The translations under genes and the position numbers were made by a program. From Acinetobacter gyllenbergii CIP 110306 = MTCC 11365 (GTDB lineage: Bacteria; Pseudomonadota; Gammaproteobacteria; Pseudomonadales; Moraxellaceae), in the NCBI RefSeq assembly GCF_000413855.1, contig NZ_ATGG01000007.1:1-64000 (forward strand): DNA of 64,000 bases. The letters run 5' to 3'. The notes beneath the pieces were generated by a model, which saw only the letters and a program-made list of their open reading frames with translations, was not told the DNA's origin and made no database searches. This document shows, one piece after another, positions 44,597-53,746 of the stretch (its first letter is position 1; every line of letters starts with the position of its first letter).

Positions 44597-44845
44597 ATGT
44601 TAACTCAAGAGCAGGTGCTGGCAAAGTTAAGAGAATGGATGCAGGATTTATTCGAAATTGAACCTGATGATATCCAACTTGATTCCAATTTATATGAAGA
44701 TCTCGATGTAGACAGCATTGATGCTGTCGATCTGGTGGTTAAAATTAAAGAACTGACTGGCAAGCAAGTCAAGCCTGAAGATTTTAAAGCGGTCAGAACC
44801 GTGCAGGATGTTGTTGTGGTCATTCAGAATATGACTGCTGAATGA
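44597..44845 (+). CDS. Acyl carrier protein 2 of the aryl polyene cluster
   Basis: An 82-aa ACP with Ser40 in DVDSIDAVDL as the phosphopantetheine site. It differs from ACP 1 and is nearer to a canonical ACP (QDLFEIEPDDIQLDSNLYED). AAGGAG precedes the start, 11 bp after ACP 1. Two ACPs are usual in aryl polyene clusters, one thought to carry the growing chain and one the starter or intermediates. Overlaps the next gene by 4 bp. Confidence 0.88.
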   Translation: MLTQEQVLAKLREWMQDLFEIEPDDIQLDSNLYEDLDVDSIDAVDLVVKIKELTGKQVKPEDFKAVRTVQDVVVVIQNMTAE

Positions 44846-45393
44846 GACATCTCATTAGAGGGGCATTGATCACATTTTTTGTGTTATACCCCTTTATTGT
44901 TGGATGGAGTCTGTCACATGGACAGTTCATCTGGGTCAGTGTTTTATTGATTATTTTGGGTATTAGTCGCTTGCTGAGCGCCAAAAAAGATTTGCTATTA
45001 CCGCTGACAGGCTTAGCTATTGTTTGTGGTGGATTGAGTCTGATTTTAAAAGATCATGCTTGGCTCAAGCTTTATCCTGTGGGGATGAGTCTCGGTGCGT
45101 TGATCATTTTTGCACTGACACTATATCGACCACCGTCCATGATTGAGCGCTTTGCACGTCTGGTTGAACCTGATCTGCCAGCCTCTGGCGTGGTGTGGAC
45201 ACGGAAAGTCACGGTAGTGTGGTGCTTTTTCTTTGCGATGAATGCCGTAATTGCACTGACAACGGTATTTGCACCTATGAAATATTGGATCATTTATAAT
45301 GGTTTTGTGTCTTACCTATTGATGGGAATATTATTCCTTGGTGAGTACATTTTACGAAAAAGACATCAACGTTTAAATCAAACGACACCTTAA
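44842..45393 (+). CDS. COG4648-type membrane protein of the aryl polyene cluster
   Basis: A 183-aa membrane protein with about five hydrophobic segments and the conserved RPPSMIERFARLVEPDLP loop near 92-109, followed by TVVWCFFFAMNAVIALTTVF and YNGFVSYLLMGILFLGEYIL. Proteins of this type recur in aryl polyene clusters. No enzymatic role is known to me. It may anchor the synthase to the membrane. Confidence 0.78.
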   Translation: MRHLIRGALITFFVLYPFIVGWSLSHGQFIWVSVLLIILGISRLLSAKKDLLLPLTGLAIVCGGLSLILKDHAWLKLYPVGMSLGALIIFALTLYRPPSMIERFARLVEPDLPASGVVWTRKVTVVWCFFFAMNAVIALTTVFAPMKYWIIYNGFVSYLLMGILFLGEYILRKRHQRLNQTTP

Positions 45394-45399
45394 AATATT

Positions 45400-47073
45400 A
45401 TGCCTATTTCTTTTTATCATGATGCTGATTCAACGAATGCGTTGTGTATTACTTCTGAATTAAAAACAATTTCTTATGCCGATTTTTGGCAAGACGTCGC
45501 CGAGCAAACGGCTGCAATCAAAGTGCTGAGCCAAGAAACGTGGGCATTGTGGGAACAAGACAGCTATCAGTTTCTACTGTTATTATTTGCAGGCGTATTG
45601 GCCAATAAAAAAATCATTTTACCTCCCAATCGTGTTCGAGATTTAGAACAACAATTTGCCCAGCAACAGATTTATTTTCTGAGCCGTCAGCCTGTTCCTG
45701 CGACTGTGAAAGTAGAACAAAGCTTTTCGCAACTGATTCGTATACAACAGGATGATTTTTTAAATCAGGCTGAGATCGTGTTCTTTACCTCGGGCTCAAC
45801 CGGCGAACCGAAAAAGATTGAACGTACTTTGAAGCAATTGCTCAATGAAGTGATCGGCCTAGTTGGCAGCTTTCATTTCAAAGAAAAAAGCGTTGCCATT
45901 GCCACAGTCAGCCACCAGCATATTTATGGATTACTGTTCAAACTACTTTTACCGTTGGCAACAGGACGTCATTTTTTTAATCCGCAATTGGCTTTTCCTG
46001 AAGATGTTATTCAAGCGCAACAGCGCTTAGCCCAACAAGGGTGGGATAACTACTTGATTTCCAGTCCAGCTTTATTAAAACGCTGGACGCAGGATTTAAT
46101 CTTGCAGCAGTGCGAAATGGTGTTTAGTTCGGGTGGAAAATTGGATGCGGGTGTTCGACCACATTTGAATGTGCCGATTGTTGAAGTGCTAGGAAGCTCA
46201 GAGACAGGCGGGATTGCACATCGTCAATATGATGATGCAGCATGGACGGCATTCAATAATGTTGAGATTCAGATTTCTGCAAACACCCAACTTATGGTGC
46301 AAAGCAACCATGCGGGGGAGTCTGGCTGGATCATCACTGGTGATGCTGCTGAGTGGATCAATATCGACAATAAACAATTCAAACTTTTAGGTCGCTTGGA
46401 CCGCATTATCAAGTTGGAAGAAAAGCGCTTGAGTCTGGATGCGATTGAACACAGTCTGAATAGCTTGCTGGAAGTAGCGCAAAGCCATACACTCCTCCTT
46501 GAACATCAGCATCGGCAAATTCTAGCCGCGATTGTGGTACTTAGTGTCGAGGCTCAACAGCAATTAATGACGATAGGTAAAGCCGCTTTTGTCAAACAGT
46601 TGAAGCAGCAGTTACAGCATCAGCTGGAAAGTATTGCCATTCCGCGACAGTGGCGCTTTTTAAGTCAGATTCCACAAAATACCCAGTCAAAACGCGATAA
46701 AAAATATTTAAAAGCATTATTTAGCCCAATGTTACAGCCTGTCGTGTTATCGCAATGGCAACAACAGGATGAGCAGTATTTCAGCCTCGAGTTTCCTGCC
46801 GAACTTGAATGTTTTAAGGGGCATTTTCCAACTCAACCGATTTATCCGGGTGTTGGACAGATTGGCTTTATTCAGCAGTTTGCCAAGAATAGTTGGTCTG
46901 ATTTACAGTGGTGTCAGGGCTTTGAGCAATTGAAGTTTCAAAACCTGATTCGTCCTTATGCGGTGGTGCAATTAAAATTAAATCGTAAATTACATAAAAT
47001 CAGCTTTGAAATCACCTCAGAGCAACAGGTCTTGGCTTCAGGGCGTTTATTGTTTGCGCTTGAACAGGTCTAG
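45400..47073 (+). CDS. AMP-dependent ligase fused to a hotdog dehydratase
   Basis: A 557-aa fusion. Residues 1-~435 form an adenylating ligase: FFTSGSTGEPKK (129-140) is the phosphate-binding loop, VLGSSETGGIAHR the A5 motif, and GRLDRIIKLEEKR the hinge. Residues ~445-557 form a FabZ/ApeI-type hotdog with CFKGHFPTQPIYPGVGQ (His475). The ligase would activate the aryl acid starter for ACP loading, and the hotdog would dehydrate 3-hydroxyacyl-ACP during extension. In clusters I know these are separate proteins. The linker is only about 10-15 residues. Confidence 0.85.
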   Translation: MPISFYHDADSTNALCITSELKTISYADFWQDVAEQTAAIKVLSQETWALWEQDSYQFLLLLFAGVLANKKIILPPNRVRDLEQQFAQQQIYFLSRQPVPATVKVEQSFSQLIRIQQDDFLNQAEIVFFTSGSTGEPKKIERTLKQLLNEVIGLVGSFHFKEKSVAIATVSHQHIYGLLFKLLLPLATGRHFFNPQLAFPEDVIQAQQRLAQQGWDNYLISSPALLKRWTQDLILQQCEMVFSSGGKLDAGVRPHLNVPIVEVLGSSETGGIAHRQYDDAAWTAFNNVEIQISANTQLMVQSNHAGESGWIITGDAAEWINIDNKQFKLLGRLDRIIKLEEKRLSLDAIEHSLNSLLEVAQSHTLLLEHQHRQILAAIVVLSVEAQQQLMTIGKAAFVKQLKQQLQHQLESIAIPRQWRFLSQIPQNTQSKRDKKYLKALFSPMLQPVVLSQWQQQDEQYFSLEFPAELECFKGHFPTQPIYPGVGQIGFIQQFAKNSWSDLQWCQGFEQLKFQNLIRPYAVVQLKLNRKLHKISFEITSEQQVLASGRLLFALEQV

Positions 47074-47083
47074 GAGTCCGCTG

Positions 47084-47824
47084 ATGTTGAAGTATAGCAT
47101 TGTTATTCCTGTATATAATCATCCGCATTATCTTGCTGATCTTGTTCAGTATCTGGAACAATTTCAATATCCGATCATCCTTGTCAATGATGGTAGTGAT
47201 GCCGAATGTACAGCGATTCTACATCGACTGGCAGGGCTGCATGCATTGGTTGATTTAGTGGAGCATCAGACCAACCAAGGCAAGGGACAAGCGGTTATGA
47301 CTGGGCTGCAATATGCTGCTCAATTAGGTATGACACATGCACTGCAATTAGATGCGGATGGTCAGCATTGCTGGCAGGATGTGGCGAAATTTATTGAACA
47401 GTCGCAGCAACATCCCCAAGCAATGGTGATTGGACAGCCAATCTTTGATGACTCGGTGCCAAAAAAACGCCTGTACGGACGTTATGTTACGCATTTTTGG
47501 GTGTGGTTAAACAGTTTGTCTTTCGATATTAAAGACAGTATGTGCGGTTTCCGAGTCTATCCATTGGCAAAAACCATCGCGATACTGAATGCGGCTCAAT
47601 TCCAACCTCGAATGGGTTTTGATAGTGAAATCTTGGTTCGGTTAAAATGGGAAAATACGCCTTTTGTGAATGTGCCTACACAGGTCATTTATCCTGAGCA
47701 TGGCATCTCACATTTTAATGTCTGGCGTGACAATTTAGGGCTAAGTCAGGCACATGCCCGATTATTCGCAGGGATGTTACTGCGCTTTCCAAAGTTGATT
47801 TGGCATAAGTTTAAGGCGGACTGA
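47084..47824 (+). CDS. Glycosyltransferase family 2
   Basis: A 246-aa GT-A enzyme. The nucleotide-sugar site is IVIPVYNHPHYLADLVQYLE and LVNDGSDAE, with the DxD-like LDADGQH near residue 87 and MCGFRVYP further on. The start is ATG 47084 with AGGAG; the frame open to 47006 lies within the fusion gene. It resembles dolichyl-phosphate or lipid glycosyltransferases. In the cluster it probably adds a sugar to the lipid carrying the polyene. Confidence 0.85.
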   Translation: MLKYSIVIPVYNHPHYLADLVQYLEQFQYPIILVNDGSDAECTAILHRLAGLHALVDLVEHQTNQGKGQAVMTGLQYAAQLGMTHALQLDADGQHCWQDVAKFIEQSQQHPQAMVIGQPIFDDSVPKKRLYGRYVTHFWVWLNSLSFDIKDSMCGFRVYPLAKTIAILNAAQFQPRMGFDSEILVRLKWENTPFVNVPTQVIYPEHGISHFNVWRDNLGLSQAHARLFAGMLLRFPKLIWHKFKAD

Positions 47825-48756
47825 TGAAGACAGCACCCACTTCACAGGATACATGGCATCAGATTAAGGAACGAGGCGGACTGTTGCCACTGATGCTGAT
47901 GCTTGGATTTTATCGCTGTGGTGGGCGTTGGTTATGCCGTGTGGTACTGTATTTTATTATCATGTGGTATTGGCTGTTTGCACTGACAGCTCGACAGGCT
48001 TCTTTACAATATTTACAGCGTTTGCATCAATTTGCAGGGTCTCAGTCACCATTTACAACAATGCCGAACTGGATGAATAGCTATACGCATTTCATGCAAT
48101 TCGGTGAATGCATTTTAGATAAGATTGAGGGATGGTTAGGGCATATTCCCGAGCAAAAACTGCAATTATTTGGACATGAGCACTTTCAGCAACATTACCA
48201 AAAAGGTGCGATTATTGTGGTGTCGCACTTTGGCAATATTGAGTTACTGCGGGCGCTAAAGTCAGAGCATCCACAGAAAATTAATGTACTGGTGTATCAA
48301 AAACATGCCTCACAATTTAATCAGTTTTTAAAAAAGATTAATGATAAGGCTGATGTCAATTTAATTGCAGTGGATGAACTTGGTATTGAAACTGCCATGC
48401 TGCTACAGGAAAAGATGGAGCAGGGAGAGTGGGTGATCGTAGCTGCGGATCGGATTCCTGTGCAGTCAGATCGAGTGCAAAGTATCCAGTTTTTGGGAAA
48501 GGAGGCCGCGTTGCCACAAGGGGCATGGATTTTGGCCAATTTATTGAAAGTTCCTGTGTTGGCGGTGTTTTGTTATCGCGCCGAACAGAAGTTTCAGGTG
48601 CATATTCATGCAATTGCCACGCAAGTGGATTTACCGCGCAAAACCCGATTAAGCAGCATGCAACAGATTACCCAATCCTATGTCGCCGTATTAGAACAAC
48701 ATTGCTTACGAGCACCGTATCAATGGTTTAATTTTTATCAGTTTTGGACAAAATAA
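47824..48756 (+). CDS. LPLAT-family acyltransferase (HtrB-like)
   Basis: A 310-aa lysophospholipid acyltransferase of the LpxL/HtrB type. A hydrophobic N-terminal segment (VVLYFIIMWYWLFALTA) is followed by the catalytic VVSHFGNIELLRAL (H-x4-E), AADRIPVQS and a C-terminal FNFYQFW. The likely role is transfer of an acyl or aryl polyene chain to a lipid-anchored sugar. Overlaps the glycosyltransferase stop by one base (TGATGA), so it is translationally coupled. Confidence 0.82.
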   Translation: MKTAPTSQDTWHQIKERGGLLPLMLMLGFYRCGGRWLCRVVLYFIIMWYWLFALTARQASLQYLQRLHQFAGSQSPFTTMPNWMNSYTHFMQFGECILDKIEGWLGHIPEQKLQLFGHEHFQQHYQKGAIIVVSHFGNIELLRALKSEHPQKINVLVYQKHASQFNQFLKKINDKADVNLIAVDELGIETAMLLQEKMEQGEWVIVAADRIPVQSDRVQSIQFLGKEAALPQGAWILANLLKVPVLAVFCYRAEQKFQVHIHAIATQVDLPRKTRLSSMQQITQSYVAVLEQHCLRAPYQWFNFYQFWTK

Positions 48757-48757
48757 C

Positions 48758-50323
48758 GTGAATGCAAGTCAAAGTGAAGCAATGCTCAAGCCCGTTCTGA
48801 TTGTCGGTGAGCAGCCACTCAGTATTGAAGATGTGGTGGCGGTTGCTCGACAACAGCGTCAAGTTGCTTTACCGACAGCAACGGCTTGGCGTGAGTTGAT
48901 TCAGCGCGGCGCAGATTTTTTGGATCAGCTGTTGCTGGATGAAGGTGTGATCTACGGCGTCACCACTGGCTATGGGGACTCTTGTCTGGTTGAGATTCCG
49001 ATGCATCAAGTCAATGAGCTCCCTTTGCATCTGTCTCGTTTTCATGGCTGCGGTCTAGGTGAAAATCTAGACCTGATCACTGCCCGTGCCGTGGTGGTAA
49101 CTCGTCTTTGTTCCCTTGCACGTGGTTATTCAGGTGTGTCTTTGGCCTTGCTGGAACGTCTGGTTTGGATGCTGAATGAAAATATCATTCCTGTGATTCC
49201 GTCGGAAGGCTCTGTTGGGGCAAGTGGTGATTTGACGCCGCTGTCTTATATTGCAGGTGCTTTGGTGGGGGAGCGTGATGTCTATGCGCAAGGTAAGATT
49301 GTGCCGATTGCGCAAGTCTATGCTGAACAAGGCTTGGATGCCTTGGTGTTACGCCCGAAAGAAGGCTTGGCACTGATGAATGGTACTGCGGTGATGACGG
49401 CGATTGCCTGCTTAAATTATAAAAAAGCAGAGCAGGTGGCTTTGGCCAGTACCTTGATTACCGCTTTAAATGTCTTGGCCCTAGAAGGCAATCCAAGTCA
49501 TTTTGATGAAGTTTTATTTGCCCAAAAACCGCATCAAGGTCAGCAACAGATTGCCCAGCAATTACGTGAATGGCTGAACAGTGAAGTGCAGACGGCACAC
49601 CAAAGTCCACGCTTACAGGATCGTTATTCTTTACGCTGTGCGCCGCATATTATTGGTGTGTTTGAAGATTCAAAAATCTGGTTACGCCAGTTTATTGAAA
49701 ATGAATTAAATTCTAGCAATGATAATCCGCTGATTGATCCGGTGAATTTACGGGTGTTACATGGCGGTCATTTCTATGGTGGGCATATTGCCCAAGCCAT
49801 GGACAGTTTGAAGATTATGATTGCCAATATTGCCGACTTGATGGACCGACAAATTGCCCAGTTGGTCGACCATAAAATGAATCATGGTTTAGCGCGTAAT
49901 TTAACGGGTGCCAGTGCCGAGCGCTTACCACTGAATCATGGTTTTAAAGCGGTTCAAATTGGGGTTTCGGCTTGGACCGCAGAAGCCTTGAAACATACTT
50001 TGGCAGCCTCTATTTTCTCACGTTCGACCGAATGCCATAACCAAGACAAAGTCAGTATGGGCACCATTGCTGCCCGAGATGCGACTCGGGTCATTACTTT
50101 GACGCAGCAGGTTTTGGCGGCCTTATGCTGTGCCAGTGTGCAGGCTGTACATTTGAAAGGTGTTGAATCTCAATTAAGCCCGCCTTTAAAGGCCTTTGTT
50201 GAGTGGACCTTAGAAAGTTTTGCACTACTGCAAGAAGATCGTCCTTTACAAACTGAACTACAACAGATTATTGATCGTTTCGACAACTTTGAATTGTTTA
50301 ATCAATTCCAGCAACAGGTCTAG
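48758..50323 (+). CDS. Aromatic amino acid ammonia-lyase (HAL/PAL/TAL family)
   Basis: A 521-aa MIO-dependent lyase. Ala155-Ser156-Gly157 in GSVGASGDLTPLSY form the MIO cofactor, Tyr72 lies in YGVTTGYGDS, and ENELNSSNDNPLID and the C-terminal domain are intact. The selectivity loop reads RFHGCGLGE (Phe95-His96), unlike typical HAL (SHAAG), TAL (HLATG) or PAL (FLKTG). It probably deaminates Phe or Tyr to cinnamate or coumarate, the polyene starter. The start is GTG 48758, 1 bp after the acyltransferase; ATG 48782 is possible. Confidence 0.87.
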   Translation: MNASQSEAMLKPVLIVGEQPLSIEDVVAVARQQRQVALPTATAWRELIQRGADFLDQLLLDEGVIYGVTTGYGDSCLVEIPMHQVNELPLHLSRFHGCGLGENLDLITARAVVVTRLCSLARGYSGVSLALLERLVWMLNENIIPVIPSEGSVGASGDLTPLSYIAGALVGERDVYAQGKIVPIAQVYAEQGLDALVLRPKEGLALMNGTAVMTAIACLNYKKAEQVALASTLITALNVLALEGNPSHFDEVLFAQKPHQGQQQIAQQLREWLNSEVQTAHQSPRLQDRYSLRCAPHIIGVFEDSKIWLRQFIENELNSSNDNPLIDPVNLRVLHGGHFYGGHIAQAMDSLKIMIANIADLMDRQIAQLVDHKMNHGLARNLTGASAERLPLNHGFKAVQIGVSAWTAEALKHTLAASIFSRSTECHNQDKVSMGTIAARDATRVITLTQQVLAALCCASVQAVHLKGVESQLSPPLKAFVEWTLESFALLQEDRPLQTELQQIIDRFDNFELFNQFQQQV

Positions 50324-50332
50324 GAGCGACAG

Positions 50333-50761
50333 ATGCAGGCAGATGTAATCATTGAAATCCCATTTCATGATGTCGATACCATGAATGTGGTCTGGCATGG
50401 ACATTATTTAAAGTATTTCGAAATTGCGCGTTGTAAGTTATTGGAACAGTTTAATTATAACTACAATCAGATGAGAGCATCGGGCTACGCATGGCCTGTG
50501 ATTGAAAGCCATGTACGTTATGTGCAGGGCATTGAGTTTGAACAGAAAATTAAAGTTCGTGCGATTTTAAAAGAATGGGAAAACCGTTTAAAAATTGAAT
50601 ATCTGATTCTTGATGCGGACACTGGACGACGTTTAACCAAAGGCTATACCACGCAAGTGGCTGTGAATATGGAGACCCGAGAAATGTGTTTCCAGTCTCC
50701 GCAAATTTTACTGGATTGTTTAAATGCATGGGATGCGTTTAAGGAGCACCCGCATGGTTAA
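50333..50761 (+). CDS. 4HBT-type acyl-CoA/ACP thioesterase
   Basis: A 142-aa hotdog thioesterase with the 4-hydroxybenzoyl-CoA thioesterase signature FHDVDTMNVVWHGHYLKYFE near residues 8-27; the Asp is the likely catalytic residue. Possible roles are release of the chain or editing of misprimed ACPs. AGGAGCGAC precedes the start, and its end overlaps the next gene by 8 bp. Confidence 0.87.
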   Translation: MQADVIIEIPFHDVDTMNVVWHGHYLKYFEIARCKLLEQFNYNYNQMRASGYAWPVIESHVRYVQGIEFEQKIKVRAILKEWENRLKIEYLILDADTGRRLTKGYTTQVAVNMETREMCFQSPQILLDCLNAWDAFKEHPHG

Positions 50762-51434
50762 TTCTGGTTTTCTGAATCTCAATCGCCTTGTTGCATTGAT
50801 GCAACAGCGTGCTTGCTGGTTATTATGCAGCCTTGTTGTTAGTGTATTGTTCAGTTTGAGTATTTCAGCATCGGCACATGCGGATCAGGTCTCGACGATT
50901 TTTAATCAGCTTGCTAAAAGTGAGCTCATTCGCGCCGATTTTGAACAGCAAAAGAAGTTGGCGAGTTTAAACAAGACTTTTGTTTCCAATGGCACACTGA
51001 CCTTTGCCAAATCCAATGGCGTGCTTTGGCAAATTAAACGACCTGTGCAAGCAGATTTGATCGTAACCCAAAAGAAACTCATCCAGAAAACACAACGAAC
51101 CTATAGCCAGATCCAAATTGACCAATCGCCTTATAGTTCGGTTGCGACCTTATTTTTGCAACTGATGTCGGGTGATGACAAAGCCTTGGCGAAGAATTTT
51201 AATGTGTTATCCGCTAATTACAGCCCGACAGGATGGAATATTGCGTTAACGCCTAAATCAGCACTATTTAAAAAGTTGTTCCTGAGAATTGATGCGCAAG
51301 GACAACAGTATGTGAATAAGATCGTGATTCAAGAACAGGCCAATAACAGCACCACGATTTTATTCCGTAATCAAACCACTCAACCGAATCAACTGACGGC
51401 TGCTGAAGATGCGCTTTTCCAATTGGCAAAATAA
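50754..51434 (+). CDS. LolA-like outer membrane carrier protein
   Basis: A 226-aa periplasmic protein. The signal runs to about residue 42 (LLCSLVVSVLFSLSISASAHA). The mature part has a LolA-type beta layout: LIRADFEQQKKLASLNKTFV, GTLTFAKSNGVLWQIKRPVQ, FKKLFLRIDAQGQQYVNKIV. LolA-like proteins recur beside MMPL exporters in aryl polyene clusters and may carry the lipidic product across the periplasm. ATG 50754 has AAGGAG; the frame open to 50724 adds residues before the signal. Confidence 0.85.
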   Translation: MVNSGFLNLNRLVALMQQRACWLLCSLVVSVLFSLSISASAHADQVSTIFNQLAKSELIRADFEQQKKLASLNKTFVSNGTLTFAKSNGVLWQIKRPVQADLIVTQKKLIQKTQRTYSQIQIDQSPYSSVATLFLQLMSGDDKALAKNFNVLSANYSPTGWNIALTPKSALFKKLFLRIDAQGQQYVNKIVIQEQANNSTTILFRNQTTQPNQLTAAEDALFQLAK

Positions 51435-53721
51435 ATTTACTGCCATCTGGTTAGTTCTTTTAACCATTGTTGGACTTGCGCTGGCAGTGGCATGGGTCAA
51501 AAAAGAGATCCATATCCAGACCAATATTTTTGCTTTACTGCCTGAAACGCAAAAAAATCCTGAGCTTGCTAAAACACAGCAATATATGAGTGATCAGCTC
51601 AATGAAAAAGTCTTTGTTGTTTTAGAAAGTCAGGATCAACACGCCTTAGCGCAAGCCACTCAGTTGTTTCAACAGAAGTTACAACACAGTGACCTGTGGC
51701 AACCGCTTCGACCACAGTTGGATTTAGCACAGTTTTCCAAGCAGCTATATCAACATCGGGCAGGCTTGCTGAGTCAACAAGACCGACAGTTTTTGCAACA
51801 GCAGGATTATGAGGCACTGACCGAACAAAGCCTGATGCAGTTAATGAGTGTCGGGATGCCGATTACCGCGACCTCACTACAGCAAGACCCTTTATTGCTA
51901 TTTCCACGCTATATGTTGAGTGTGGCCAATCAGCTTTCAAGCAATGTCGAGCTGGAAGATGGTTTTGCCACCATTCATGATGAGCAAAAGACCTCACGCT
52001 TATTGGTTCTGCAATTAAAACAGAGTCCTTATAACATTGATTATCAGGAACAGGTCAGCGCTTGGATTGAACAGCTACAGCCTGAGCTGAGTAGGTTGCA
52101 GGTTCAAGCGCATTGGACGGGGACCATTTTATTTTCTAATTATGGAACTCAGTCGGCCAAACAGGAAATCTCAACCATTGGCCTCGGTTCGACCTTGGGC
52201 TTAATTTTGTTGGTTTGGTTTGGCTTTCGTTCATTCCGCCCCCTCATCACTGAATTTATCGCTGTATCGACGGGGAGCTTACTGGCATTTGCGGTGACGC
52301 ATCTGGTGTTCGGTGAAATTCATCTGATGACCTTGGTCTTTGGCGCAAGCCTGATCGGGGTGTGTGTCGATTTCTCTTTCTATTTTATGGCAATGCAATC
52401 GCAGCATCGTAAACTAGATGGATTTAGAATTCTTAGACCGCTGTTGCCGAGCTTATTTATGGGCTTAATGACCACGGTTGTGGCCTATATTTTTCTGAGC
52501 TTTACGCCGTTTCCAGCCTTTAGGCAAATTGCGGTGTTTTCAATCGTCGGTTTGGTCGCTGCTTGGATTACCAGTGTATTGCTTCTACCGCGCTTAGCTC
52601 CGCTGAATGCACAAGCTGCAATTCGACGCTTAGCTTGGATTGGAATGGCCAGACAATGGTTTCAGCAACATCAAAAACTACGCTATGGCTTTATTTGGGG
52701 TATCTTGCTGATTGGAGGAGGCAGCCTATTTGCTTTGCAATCCAATGATGATATTCGAAACTTGCAAAGTATGGATGCCAAGCTGAAACAGGAAGATCAA
52801 TATATTCGTTCCTTGTTTGCCCAGCAGCAAAGCAGTGATTATTTTGTTGTGCGTGCACACTCCAGTGCTGAGCTTGAGCAGCAGGAAGCACAATTGATTG
52901 ATCAATTGCAGCAATTGCAAACTCAGGGGCAGATTGACGGTTTTCAAGCTTTGGGACAATGGATTCCGCCTTTGGCCCAGCAGCAACAAAATGTGCAACT
53001 ACTTCAGCAGATTCCTGCAACCGCATTGAAAAAGTATGCGGAAAGCATGGGTTTAAATTTTGCGGATCTACTGCAATGGCAACAACAATTGCAGCAGCAA
53101 CCTTTACTCACAGAACAGGTGTTTCAACAACATCCCTTGGCATTTTTACAGCTCAGTCCTACCGAGCGTCTGGTCATGGTTCGTGGGGTGAAGCAGGCGC
53201 AGCGATTGCAGCAACTTGAATCTGCACAGATTGATTTCCAACAACCCGTCAGCACTCTCTCTGGTGCGTTTGCACAGCATCGTCAGCAAGCGCAGCATTT
53301 ACTGATCTATGCCTTATTTGGACTGGCACTGGGTTTGGGCTTGGTCTATGGCAAGCGTTCGATTATGCCGCTGGTTCTGCCTGTGACTTTGGCACTCATC
53401 AGTACCTTTGCTGTACAGGCTTGGTTGGGTGTGGAAATTAACTTGTTCAGTATTGTGGGAACCTTCTTGATCATTGGGATAGGCGTGGATTACGCGATTT
53501 TCTATCGACATGGACACGATCATCCACAGGTGGTTGGCATGGCGTTGTTTTTGTGTATGATGTCGACCTTATTGGGCTTTGGGCTATTATCATTGAGTCA
53601 TACTTATGCGATTCATTGTTTTGGTCTAACCGTTTTATTGGGTGTGATCTTTTCATTTGTTTATGCAACGTTGCTTACGCCAGCCGATCAACACCATCTT
53701 GTGAATTTAGAACAGCATTAA
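51409..53721 (+). CDS. MMPL/RND-family lipid exporter
   Basis: A 770-aa membrane transporter made of two homologous halves, each with one leading helix, a large periplasmic loop and a five-helix bundle. The first half has FGASLIGVCVDFSFYFMAMQ, the second FLIIGIGVDYAIFYRHGHD, where Asp residues mark the proton relay. The loops are Gln-rich. It probably exports the aryl polyene or its lipid conjugate. It overlaps the LolA-like gene by 26 bp, suggesting a tight functional pair. Confidence 0.88.
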   Translation: MRFSNWQNKFTAIWLVLLTIVGLALAVAWVKKEIHIQTNIFALLPETQKNPELAKTQQYMSDQLNEKVFVVLESQDQHALAQATQLFQQKLQHSDLWQPLRPQLDLAQFSKQLYQHRAGLLSQQDRQFLQQQDYEALTEQSLMQLMSVGMPITATSLQQDPLLLFPRYMLSVANQLSSNVELEDGFATIHDEQKTSRLLVLQLKQSPYNIDYQEQVSAWIEQLQPELSRLQVQAHWTGTILFSNYGTQSAKQEISTIGLGSTLGLILLVWFGFRSFRPLITEFIAVSTGSLLAFAVTHLVFGEIHLMTLVFGASLIGVCVDFSFYFMAMQSQHRKLDGFRILRPLLPSLFMGLMTTVVAYIFLSFTPFPAFRQIAVFSIVGLVAAWITSVLLLPRLAPLNAQAAIRRLAWIGMARQWFQQHQKLRYGFIWGILLIGGGSLFALQSNDDIRNLQSMDAKLKQEDQYIRSLFAQQQSSDYFVVRAHSSAELEQQEAQLIDQLQQLQTQGQIDGFQALGQWIPPLAQQQQNVQLLQQIPATALKKYAESMGLNFADLLQWQQQLQQQPLLTEQVFQQHPLAFLQLSPTERLVMVRGVKQAQRLQQLESAQIDFQQPVSTLSGAFAQHRQQAQHLLIYALFGLALGLGLVYGKRSIMPLVLPVTLALISTFAVQAWLGVEINLFSIVGTFLIIGIGVDYAIFYRHGHDHPQVVGMALFLCMMSTLLGFGLLSLSHTYAIHCFGLTVLLGVIFSFVYATLLTPADQHHLVNLEQH

Positions 53722-53746
53722 AAAGATTAAATTTTTAGGGGCAATA

